Positions 1-10,097 of a DNA stretch of 64,000 bases are shown here, piece after piece. The stretch lies in assembly GCF_029784155.1 (NCBI RefSeq), contig NC_073692.1:156889582-156953581 (forward strand). Reading direction: 5' to 3'. This DNA comes from Uranotaenia lowii. Lineage: Eukaryota > Arthropoda > Insecta > Diptera > Culicidae. The position numbers were made by a program, and so were the translations under genes. Position 1 is the first letter of the stretch; each line of letters starts with the position of its first letter. Below the pieces are notes generated by a model, which saw only the letters and a program-made list of their open reading frames with translations, had not been told where the DNA came from and did no database searches.

Positions 1-995
1 AATTTAAAACTATAATCTTAGCTAAAATTAAAAAAAAAGGTAGAAAAACAGATAAATTCTAGAATAATAATAAACATTATACTGTTCTGAAAAATTTAAC
101 ATTTGAAGAAAACTTATATCAGAAGAAAACTTCAATGTTTTTGTGCGCAATGTGTAAATATGGGACAAGAAATTTTTTCAGCGCGTTTTTTCTCTCATCA
201 TTCAGATACTGTTTTCTCAACAATTTACTTAATATCAAGACAGGACCGTCATAAAAATAGTGCCATGAGCGAAATTTTTATACTATTAGGGCCTATTTTT
301 ATACTGATTTATTTGTGCTCTTCATTTTAGGAAAAGTCACAAAATTTCATGTAGGGTAGTAAGTGCTCCTACTTTGGACCGACTTTACTTCTAAAATTCC
401 GATAATCGGAAATTACTCTTTCAGTTTGCCTAGATTCAAGACACTCCTTTGCAAATGATGAACTCTCATTCTTCCTTTATACTATCAAAACGCTATTTGC
501 GCTATTAACGCTAAACGCTAATCTGATAAAATTTTAAACGTTTTATAAAAAGTAGCATTTCAAGAAAGCAGAAAGATTAAGAATAAATCACGTTTTTAAC
601 AGGCCTAATTTTAACGGAAAACTACCATTGCTGTGATATGAACTATACTATCTATTTTTCCTAAAATAATAGACAATCATTGGAAAATCCGGAAAATAGA
701 AAAGGGTCCAAAAATAGGAAACTTTCGGCCATGATGTTCCATTTTTAGACCTGACATCATTTGTTTTCAATACTAATCAATCAATTTGGGGCAAATTTTC
801 ATAAAAGCTTAATAAAGAACCTATATTGAACATTTCCAACATTTTTGTCAGGTTTTGGTAAATAAGCTAGAAGTAAATATAAAAATCCCTCCTACTAGTA
901 TGCTACTGAGTAATGTGCTAATAAGGGAAAAGTATGAGACATCCATAACAGAAATTAAGAAGTTTATTCAAAGCGGTAATAATCCCTAATATTAG
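1..995. other. Unassigned AT-rich DNA
   Basis: No coding region, terminal inverted repeat or tandem array was recognised here. Short open frames such as that at 103-330 have no recognisable domain and look like chance in AT-rich DNA. Confidence 0.6.
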
Positions 996-1291
996 CACTG
1001 CTCACACTGACATGACACTTAGAACAAAATTCCGTTCAAATTTTGGCTAAAAGCCTCCTACCGTCGACATTGCGCGGCTGCAATTCGAGCATAAAAATTT
1101 GACTTAATAGCATGTTCTCCAACCTGTTCAATTCGTTCGAGTAGTCTGAACTGATCGATGGTTATCAAATGTCTGGTTTTATTTTCCAGCCGGGCTACAA
1201 CATCGATCAAGGCGCCTCTGGTATCGAAATTGCTCGTTAATTTTTCGAGCAGCCAAAATCGAAATCGAGTGTCCAGTCAGTGCGGTCGGTG
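996..1291. mobile_element. MITE, family with CACTG ends, copy 1
   Basis: The left end reads CACTGCTCACACTGACATGA. The right end, reverse-complemented, starts CACCGACCGCACTGACTGGA, so the two ends form an imperfect terminal inverted repeat of about 23 bp. A second copy with the same ends lies at 49756-50052, and both copies are about 296 bp. The bases just outside (ATATTAG left, GTATTAG right) look like a 7-8 bp target duplication, which would fit a hAT-type origin. It has no coding capacity, so it would depend on a transposase supplied elsewhere. Confidence 0.75.
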
Positions 1292-1335
1292 GTATTAGTT
1301 TATTACATTTTTTTTTAAATTTTAAATAAAATATT

Positions 1336-1637
1336 TAACCGGATTTTTTATGTTCTTTGAGAAATCTAACTTTTTACTGGCATTTTAGATCTAGGTCCAA
1401 TAAAGGGTACAAGTCCAGTACCAAAACAGAAACACTAGGCTAAAAGTAGGAAATTTATTTTCGATTTGAACTCAAAGTTTAGGTTGAAAATTCAAATTAA
1501 GAGATAGGATTGAAATTTCAATTATTTATACCAAAGTCCGTCTTAAAATGCAGATGAAGAATTCTAATTCAGAATTCAGGTTTAAGGTTAAGATTTCTTA
1601 TTCAGAAATCAGACTGAAATTTCAAATTTACAATCTA
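1336..1637. repeat. 302-bp direct repeat, left copy (putative giant TSD)
   Basis: This segment recurs at 5972-6273 in the same orientation and the same length. By eye it differs at one base (TGTTCTTTGA here, TGTTTTTTGA in the right copy). The two copies exactly bracket the LINE at 1638-5971. The right copy runs on smoothly into similar AT-rich flanking sequence, as expected if the segment was a single-copy target duplicated on insertion. Confidence 0.88.
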
Positions 1638-4600
1638 TTGCTGTGTGGTGGCGGCTTATAGAATACTACCACTGGGATACTGGTCCACGTCGTAAAAGGC
1701 GACTTATCCAGTACTTCCCATATGCGTTAGTCATTCTTCAAATGCGACTATCACATTGGGAGGGGGGAACCTTGGCTTGGTTCCAAGCCAAGTTTCTTCA
1801 GGGAGGATTCACCAATTGTGCTTATTGCTATTAATGCGCATGCACGAGTTGTATTCTCCTAAATTTTGTAAACACCCGCTTCAAGGTGGTTCTGTGCCTG
1901 CGGGCCCCAAAGTGGGGGTAGGAGGGTGTATAATAATCCTATCTTAAGCAGAACGTTGTTAAGGTCTGCACTATAGCCAGGCACTGGTGCAAAGGGCCGT
2001 ATTTTTCCTGGCAACTCGTGGGATTCAGATTATACACACGATTTTTAAATTTTCATCCTGTATGGGATACCCCGCTTCATGCGTCGATATGAAGGTGCAG
2101 AGGTTCTTGTGTGTGATGGAAATATGTGTGGAATTCTTTGATAGAAATGCTTTCTATTAAGGTTGCACAGATAAATCTGCAGCACAAGAGAACCGCTACA
2201 CTTAACTTATGTCGTTTAATCCTTAATGGAACTGCATTAATCACCTTGGTCCAAGAACCCTATTTCCGAAATGGAACTTTTTACTTAGGGAATTTGCTCA
2301 AACCAAACTTTACTGTGTTCAGTGTAATTGGAATGACTAGTGCCCGATTAATGCCTCGTGCATGTATATTGATAAACAATTCTTTAAATGCAACACTTAT
2401 ACCCAATCTAACAACAAGAGACATTTGCGTCGTTCAGGTTTCGCTGCCTGATAGAAAATACATCTACTGTTCAGCATACTCACCATATGAACAATCATCC
2501 CCTACGGATGATTTAAAAAATGTCATTTCATTCTGTGAATCACAAAATATACCTCTTGTAATTGGCTGTGATGCCAATGCCCATCATTTTGTATGGGGTA
2601 GCTCAGATATCAATCTGAGAGGCTTAAATTTAATGGAATATTTAAGCAGCACTGATTTAGAAATTCTAAATGTAGGAAATAAACCAACTTTTGTTAGGTG
2701 TGACAGAGAAGAGGTGATTGACATCACACTTTGTTCTAGAACAATTTCTCAGGAAATTTCAAATTGGCATGTGCCTAACGAAGAATCGATTTCTGACCAC
2801 AGGTTTATCTATTTTGAACACTCAGGTGAGTTTTTAGAAACAATTACATTCAGAAACCCAAGAACAACTAATTGGGACCTATATTTGGAGCATATTGCTA
2901 TTAAATTTCATGGATATACACCTGAAATTACTACTCCTTCTGAGTTGGATGAAGTGGTTGCAAAAACCACCGAAATTATTTTAAATTCTTATGAAGAAGC
3001 GTGTCCCGTACGAACGTTGAAATTCAACAAAAACAGTACACCATGGTGGAACTCAAATCTCAGTAAATTAAGAAAAAACTGCAGACGCTCTTGGAACCGA
3101 AGGCGCACGGAAGGTTTTGATGCCTTCAAGTTGGCTCGCAGAGCTTACCGGAAAGCAACAAGAGCTGCCGAACGCTCAAGTTGGCAGAACTACTGCACAA
3201 ACATTTCAAGCTTGCACGAAGCAAGTAGGTTAAATAAAGTCTTAGCCAAATCAAAAGATTATCAGGTTTCATACCTTAAAACCCCTAGTGGTGATTATAC
3301 ATCAAACGACGAAGAAACATTAAGTTGTCTATTCAACACTCACTTTCCAGGATGTGTTGATCAAGATTCATCGATAGAGCCTGAGTTCTTTTCTGGAAGT
3401 CTAGATTCCTTGCATTTTGCTCGGAAAATAGTTACTACAGAATCGATCAAATGGGCAATCGATGGTTTTGCTCAATACAAATCTCCTGGAAGTGACGGTT
3501 TATTTCCAGTTTTGCTTCAAAAAGGTTTCGATCATTTCAAACACATATTAAGAAAAATAATGATAAGCAGTTTTGCTCATGGATATATTCCTAAACTTTG
3601 GCGGCAGATAGCCGTGAAATTCATCCCTAAAGGGGGACGATCATCACGCGACGAAGCCAAAAGTTTTCGTCCTATTAGTCTAAGTTCATTTCTATTAAAA
3701 GCACTTGAACGTTTAATTGATCATCATATCAGGCAAGAATGCCTTGTCCAACATCCGCTTAATGTGACACAACATGCATACCAAACAGGAAAATCAACAT
3801 TAACTCTTCTGCACAACGTAGTACATAATATTGAAAATAGTTTTTCACAGAAAGAATCATGTCTAGGAGCATTTCTAGACATAGAAGGAGCATTTGATAA
3901 TGTCTCGTTTACATCAATAATGGATGCGGCACTACTTCATGGAGTGCCTAGTGTTATAACTAACTGGATTAGCGCAATGCTAAGTAACAGGAATCTTCAT
4001 TCGTCTTTAAGACAGGCTTCAATAACAAAAGTTAGCACACGTGGTTGCCCACAGGGAGGTGTACTATCACCTCTTTTGTGGAACCTAGTTGCAGACGGCT
4101 TGTTGAGAAAACTCAATGACCGTGGAATACCAACCTATGGATTCGCAGATGATTATCTTCTGCTGGTAAGAGGTTTGTGCATAAGCACATTATTTGATAT
4201 AATGCAACAAGCTCTGCGCTCCGTTGAACGATGGTGTTCTCATGTAGAACTTTCAGTTAATCCTCTAAAAACTAATATTGTTTTATTTACTAAAAAACGT
4301 ATCACCCGCGGGGTGCGCCCTCTGCTGTTTTATGGTTCCGAAATCACCGTGTCTAATCAAGTTAAATATTTGGGTGTCATTCTTGACTCCAAATTAAACT
4401 GGTCTGATCACATCGAATTCAGAATCAAAAAAGCATGCATGGCCTTCGGACAATGCCGACGTGCAATCGGGAAAAACTGGGGACTCAAACCCAAACATAT
4501 TCACTGGATTTACTCCACAATAGTAAGACCAATTCTGACCTATGGGTGTCTAGTGTGGTGGCAGAAAGGAGAAGTTGCAACAGTTCGGACTAAACTAAAT

Positions 4601-5971
4601 CACCTTCAAAGAATGTGTCTTTTGGGGATGTCCGGATCGTTTACTACAACTCCTACTGCAGCACTAGAGGCTCTGTTTTCTATCAAACCTCTACACTTGT
4701 TCCTAAAACAGGAAGCCTTCTCATGTGCTTTTCGTCTACAGGCAGTTGGTCTCTGGCTGTCAGGAAATATCGAAAGATCATCGAGTCATACAAATGTGTG
4801 GCCTGAATTAGTTAGATTAAACAAGTTTAATTTAGCGCCAAACGATTTAACACTCTCGAGTAGTTTTCCCTACATGGGGTTTAAAGTCAAATTTCCTTCT
4901 CCTCAAGAATGGTTATCAGGTTTCGTAGAGGACCAAATGTCCTCTCATATTGTATTCTATACTGACGGTTCATTATCAAACGGCCGTGCAGGTGCAGGAA
5001 TTTACTGTCACGAGTTGAACATAGAACATGCTTAACCTCTAGGAAAATATTGTACAGTCTTTCAGGCTGAGCTATATGCTATTATGTATGGAGTGCAAAT
5101 TGCACTTCAAAAGAAGATTATGTTCAGAACAATTTATTTCTGTTCAGATAGCCAAGCAGCTATCAAATCACTCAGTGCTTCCAGTTCTAGATCAAAACTG
5201 GTAATCGCATGCCGGAAAGCAATCGAAGAACTTGCTGAAGGCAATGGATTAAACCTTCTATGGGTACCCGGACATAAGGGAATTTTTGGAAACGAATGCG
5301 CCGACGAACTCGCTAGAGCTGGGTCGGAAAAGGAATTTTACGGACCAGAGCCGGCTGTCCCAATATCGCCATGTTGGTTCAGAAACCAAATTCAAACTTG
5401 GTCCTCTAACCAGCATGAACGATACTGGGAAGAGTTGGACACTTGTCGTCAAACAAAATTATTTTTTGAAAAACCATCTCCAATCATATCGAGTTACTTA
5501 TTAACTTTAAATAAATCTCATTGCAGCATCTTGATCAGAGCACTCTCCGGTCATTGTAAACTCAACTATCACATGCACAACATTCAGCGTGCTGAATCTC
5601 CAGTATGTGGTAGTTGTGAATCAGATGTGGAAGATCCCTTCCATCTTATATGTAACTGTCCCTCATTTGCCAGACTACGTTTTCGTACTCTGGGATCTTA
5701 CGCTTTAAGCGAATCTGAGTTTAAGAAATTAAACTTAAAAAACATTCTATCATTCCTTACCGAATGTAGAAAAGAGCTTTAATGCTAATAATCCCTAGTG
5801 GAAAGGCTTTATGCCATCTTAAATAGATTGAATTTATTTCTTCCTTTTATAGGTTTTTCAGGTTTCTCAGGTAAATGATGAAATCTTGGATAAAAAAAAA
5901 GGCTAGGTACAATTTTCCCGTATGTTTGGATAACGTGCCGCTATTAAGCCTACCCCCATTCTGATACCTGA
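1638..5971 (+). mobile_element. Non-LTR retrotransposon (LINE), RNase H-bearing group
   Basis: This 4334-bp element has about 490 bp of 5' leader, one long coding region (2126-5782, one internal stop) and about 190 bp of 3' UTR ending in a short CTGATACCTGAT-type repeat instead of a long poly(A) tail. Its boundaries are set by the 302-bp flanking direct repeats. The order endonuclease, reverse transcriptase, RNase H fits the I/LOA/R1 side of the non-LTR tree, where an RNase H domain is common. I cannot assign the exact clade by eye. No ORF1 (gag-like) reading frame is visible in the leader, so this is either a naturally single-ORF element or one that has lost ORF1. Confidence 0.9.
2126..5782 (+). 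pseudogene. LINE polyprotein: endonuclease, reverse transcriptase, RNase H; one in-frame stop
   Basis: One reading frame runs from ATG 2126 (a second ATG at 2147 may be the true start) to TAA 5780-5782, broken only by TAA at 5033-5035. The N-terminal apurinic-type endonuclease shows QEPY near residue 44, DANAHH near 149 and SDH near 223-225, so its catalytic residues are present. The reverse transcriptase shows FLDIEGAFD, GCPQGGVLSP and the FADD box at about 673-676. The RNase H domain begins with YTDGS (Asp about 947), then meets the stop. Beyond it, in the same frame, come QAELYA, CSDSQAA and WVPGHKG...NECADELA, so the expected acidic residues and the histidine all survive. A C-terminal CysCysHisCys-like knuckle (CGSC...HLICNC) follows. 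The protein would nick chromosomal DNA, prime cDNA synthesis on the nick and degrade the RNA strand. The stop makes it a probable pseudogene, or a very recent knockout given how intact everything else is. Confidence 0.9.
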
Positions 5972-6273
5972 TAACCGGATTTTTTATGTTTTTTGAGAAA
6001 TCTAACTTTTTACTGGCATTTTAGATCTAGGTCCAATAAAGGGTACAAGTCCAGTACCAAAACAGAAACACTAGGCTAAAAGTAGGAAATTTATTTTCGA
6101 TTTGAACTCAAAGTTTAGGTTGAAAATTCAAATTAAGAGATAGGATTGAAATTTCAATTATTTATACCAAAGTCCGTCTTAAAATGCAGATGAAGAATTC
6201 TAATTCAGAATTCAGGTTTAAGGTTAAGATTTCTTATTCAGAAATCAGACTGAAATTTCAAATTTACAATCTA
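5972..6273. repeat. 302-bp direct repeat, right copy (putative giant TSD)
   Basis: Near-identical partner of 1336-1637. It begins TAACCGGATTTTTTATG right after the LINE tail and ends ACAATCTA before the flanking sequence AGATTGAGAATG. The near-identity of the two copies indicates that the duplication, and hence the insertion, is recent. Confidence 0.88.
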
Positions 6274-7907
6274 AGATTGAGAATGAACTGCCATTTTCAA
6301 ACAAATTTTCAGCTTCAAAATCAGAGGCTGTTTTGAGAATTTCTGTGGAAAAGATAAACTTTTGTAAAACAAATCAATTTATGTAACTTAAATTTACCTA
6401 GATTTTAAAGTTGAAAATTTGAAATGAAAAAGCAAAAATACAAATCTTTTTTTTTTATTTCATTGGATTTTTCAATCCTGAATTAGTTAAAAATGTTCAA
6501 TAACGCCAATCGATTTTTTATATTTCAAACCATATTTTGTGATTTTTGAGATTTGAAGAATTTTATTTACGTGTTTGAACATTCAAAAGTTTTTTTTTTA
6601 TATACGAAAAATAACCGAACACCACATCTTAAAAGTGTGTTTTCTCGAAATTATCTTTTATGCACTTAAATCCCTTTGGTTTCTATCAACTTATGTTGCC
6701 CTCGAGGATTCAGATGTTTCCTAGATGTTGTAGATCTCATAAAACGATGCCTTCCTTTTGGCGTTAAATTCTTTAGAATGTCTTCGAAATTTCTGTATTT
6801 TACAGAATAGGAAAAAAAATAAACGAAATTCAAACTGATGTTACTCGGAAATCAATACAACTCACGATTTTCAATGAAATCGATATGACAAAACATCTAA
6901 AATTTTTAAATCCTTCGAATGATGTTCAGTTTTCTAAAAAACGGTATTTCAAAAGGTTAACAAAACCTCAATCAACTCTTTAGCTGATAAAAAAAGCTGA
7001 TTGCATAGATTCAGCGCCTCAAATAGAAATCAGCTCTTAAATTCTTGACTCTTCCGAAAGGGTAAAATTTGTAAACCTTTATTTTATTTTTGTATTTTTT
7101 TTACTTAAAAGAATCCTTTGTAAACCTGTGTTAGTAATTGAATTTAGAATAAAATTTGGAAATTTAAATTCGATTCATTCACTTTTACCTTAAAAATTTG
7201 TAAAATGCCTTTTCTACGGTATAAAAAGTATTTATCTGGGTATATTGAAACCAGAAATAAGATTCAAATCTTTATCAGGAAAACCGCAAAAAACGGGAAT
7301 TTGATTATGGACATCCGCTGCCCTTCCTTGAATCAATCAAAAACAGCAAAACCAAGGATGAAAATTTTCATTGAAATCTGCAGATAAGACCATTAACTAC
7401 GAATGGATTTTTTTAAACCACTAAATACCCTTCCATGTATGAGAAAAAATAGGGGTTTATATAAACCACTACTTAAAGGGTCCAAAGTAGAGCAACTTAC
7501 ACTATCTAGCTTTAGCCGCTCCTGACATCAAAGAACTTAACGTATGCTATTTCTGTTAAACTCCATAGAAAACTGTTGCAACTTTTTGTCCACTTTCTAA
7601 TTTTGGCTTTAAAACTTTTTTTTTCTGTAATCACAATTCCATAAAAAAACTGTGAATGTGGCAATATTTCGTAGAATTCTATAAGCTCAAGTCAATGAAG
7701 GCAAATGAATGTATGTTATCTTCTGCAAAGCCTAAATTTTAATTTCAAGAAAAAAAAAATCAATATAATTTTTATATTTTACATTAAATCTCGACAAAGA
7801 CATTGAACGTGAAATTTACCCCTTTTGGATTCATAAGTAAACTTTTCCTTTTCTTCTCCAGATGTCAAATAAAAAAGAAGGAAAAAAAATACTAACCACA
7901 TGTCAAA
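6274..7907. other. Unassigned AT-rich DNA
   Basis: No gene or bounded repeat was recognised. The open frame at 7205-7387 has no domain I know and ordinary AT-rich composition. Confidence 0.55.
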
Positions 7908-8146
7908 ACCCAGGGTAGGAAGACTGAATAAAAAAAATCTTTATCGACAAATTTCTCTCACTGTTATCAACTCAGGAGACTTCAATTTTGCTTCAAAATA
8001 ACTGAGTTACATGACTCGCTTCACGAAATTTATCATCGAAAGTTTTAATTTAAACGATTGCAAATTTTTTCGAAAAATTGCTGACCATCTACCAAACAGC
8101 AAAAAAAAAAAACGATGCAGCGAATTTCAGTCTTCCTGTCCTGGGT
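7908..8146. mobile_element. MITE with CCCAGG...AGGAAGACTGA ends
   Basis: The left end reads CCCAGGGTAGGAAGACTGA and the right end, reverse-complemented, reads CCCAGGACAGGAAGACTGA. The interior (CTGAGTTACATGACT, AAAAACGATGCAG) recurs at 52225-52345 inside the longer relative at 51906-52379, so this is a shorter derivative of that family. No clear target duplication is visible. Confidence 0.75.
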
Positions 8147-8229
8147 CAGTACGGTAAGTTGAAAAATGTAATTCATGATAACGCTACAAAAAGTTAGCAA
8201 TTTTCTAAAAGATTTGTAATCGTTTAACC

Positions 8230-8470
8230 CTGTTCCGCCCTTGAGTGCCAATATGACACTTTCGGAAGTTTGGCGGCTGGTTACTCAATGAATTCTTATA
8301 ATCTACAATTTTTCGTCATTACCTTTTTAATGACGCACTCTGAAATCCCAGGAAAAAAGTACCTAATCAGACCTTGAGTGTCAAATTGACACTCCTCGCT
8401 CAAAACCGATATATCTTTATTGTTTCTCAACCGATTTTTACAAAATTTATAGTTTGGAAACCTCGTAATG
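8230..8470. repeat. Short palindromic GAGTGTCAAATTGACACTC motifs
   Basis: GAGTGTCAAATTGACACTC at 8376-8394 is palindromic apart from its central base. A degenerate relative (GAGTGCCAATATGACACT) lies at 8243-8260. The two motifs, about 130 bp apart, may be the termini of a small decayed transposon. No protein is encoded. Confidence 0.4.
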
Positions 8471-8565
8471 CAATTCGAATATGTTCATCTGGCATTATTC
8501 AATTGTTTAGGCGCTAAATTTAAGTCTTCTAAGTTGATGGCAGCTAATGCAAAAGTAAATAGCCG

Positions 8566-8807
8566 CCACCCGTGGCGTAGAGGATAGCCTTCAAGTCTTC
8601 TAAGCCAGGGGGTATGAGATCGAATCCCGGTCACGGCATACATAGGACACTTTCGGTGTGTTGGTGGTTTTAGCATTTGGAAGATGCTAGCCATCATATC
8701 ATCGAAAGATGTACACTTAGACTTAAGATAAAAGGTATCTCTTCGAGGAAACGTCATATTTCATTGAGATCCTGTATGTGTTTGTGTTCGTTTTTCGTTA
8801 AAAAAAT
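8566..8807 (+). mobile_element. tRNA-derived SINE, family 1, full-length-like copy
   Basis: The head resembles a tRNA gene: an A-box-like GTGGCGTAGAGGATAGC at 8572-8588 and a B-box-like GAGATCGAATCCC at 8616-8628, spaced as in an internal RNA polymerase III promoter. A non-tRNA body of about 170 bp follows, ending in GTTTTTCGTTAAAAAAA at about 8806. The body recurs on the minus strand at 51810-52440. The tRNA head does not keep a cloverleaf good enough to call a functional tRNA. Mobility would require a partner LINE sharing its 3' end, and none is visible in this window. Confidence 0.72.
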
Positions 8808-9872
8808 ATCGAAATCGATTACACCAGCTAGATTATTCAATGTCAGTTTGCCAACTCTGTCTTAATTATAAATTTTCAACTACATATATAAAAATGTTGT
8901 TCGGTTCATGTCAACTACCAAAAATTTTGAATCTGTTATTTTGACTATTTTAGATCATCCTTTAACCAAACAATTATTATTTATCAGCTTCAAAAACTTC
9001 AACGAAATTTGAGCGAATACACACGCATGAACCTGCCAGAAAATGCTAGAACAAAACGAATCCTCATTAAATAATTGTTAAATGCAAAACAGGTGCGTTT
9101 CAGATATCTCGATGGTTGACTACATTCTTTTCACATTAACATACACTTCACTCACATTTTCAAATAAATTATTTCTTCAAAAAACTATTTCTAACACCTC
9201 CAAATCGTGTATTAAAACTGTCAACAAAAAACGCGTTCACCTGGAAACAGGGTGTCCAGCATTCTTCTTTATTTTACGATGGGGTATGATTGTGTTTTGA
9301 ACAATACAGAATAATGGGAGTTATTAAACAAACACTGACGAAACCATGTCCTCCATAGTAGAGTTTAGATTAGTAAGAAAGCTTTTGGGAATAGCCATAT
9401 ATTTTCTCCTAACTGCAAAACGTCAAAGAAAGGAAAACCTTAAAAAAAAACAAAAAAATTTAGAAAAAGCCATTTATCTAGCATCCCGAATGTAGATTAA
9501 ATTTCCTTTTCTATCAGGTTAGTCATGTTCAATTTTGATTTCATCCGCCCTCAGAAGATGGGAAACCATTTTCGAGTCATACTGTTTCGAAAAGCATGGT
9601 AATGGATTTGCACGGATGCCATGAAAAGGTTAGCGAAATTACTTGATGATTGATGAATTCCATCCGTACCAGCCGGAGAGGACAACGAATGAATACTACG
9701 ATGAAGATTTTCGATGCCTACCTACACCCATTCGATCGCGCTCCAATGGATTTACTTAATTATTTTTCTTTAGCTCAGTTTATAAACAGATTGAACTTTA
9801 TTCATGTTAGGTTCATAGATTTAAATAATAGGTATTGATTTTTTTAAAGGTAACATTTTTTTCGGAGACATT
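8808..9872. other. AT-rich DNA with a dispersed-repeat fragment
   Basis: No gene was recognised. The stretch about 8938-9075 is the reverse complement of about 52065-52195 (shared CGCTCAAATTTCGT and AAGCTGATAAATAA blocks). That places an extra fragment of the 51906-52379 family here. Confidence 0.5.
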
Positions 9873-10096
9873 TTTCGGGTTGCAGTCTTGTTTTCAGCAA
9901 AAACGACGTATTTATTTACGTTTCTAACGTAAAACGATCCGCAAACATCTGTACGCAATCTCAAAAGACCAGCCGAGTCCACACTCACAAGAAAACGGCA
10001 TTTTTCGTCTCAGAAGAAGATCCAATAAGGAACGAAACGTTGAGAACGTAATTCATTACGTCGAGTTTTTGCCTGAAACAAGACTGCAAGCCGAAA
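9873..10096. mobile_element. MITE with TTCGG(G/C)TTGCAGTCTTG ends
   Basis: The left end reads TTCGGGTTGCAGTCTTGTTT and the right end, reverse-complemented, reads TTCGGCTTGCAGTCTTGTTT. Pairing continues with gaps through AAAAACGACGTA on the left and AAAAACTCGACGTAA on the right, giving inverted ends of about 45 bp on a 224-bp element. It is non-coding, and the target duplication is not clear. Confidence 0.75.
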
Positions 10097-10097
10097 A

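Noticed and set aside
4615..4806. Small out-of-frame coding sequence inside the LINE
   Set aside because: It is a shadow of the RT frame on the same strand, with no domain of its own.
1336..6273. LTR retrotransposon with 302-bp LTRs
   Set aside because: The coding region is endonuclease-RT-RNase H of the non-LTR type with no protease, integrase or gag; the repeats lack TG...CA ends, a primer-binding site and a polypurine tract.
8566..8635. Functional tRNA gene
   Set aside because: A- and B-box-like motifs are present but the cloverleaf is poor and the sequence continues into a repeated SINE body; the same applies at 16245-16345, 28908-28973 and 49585-49660.
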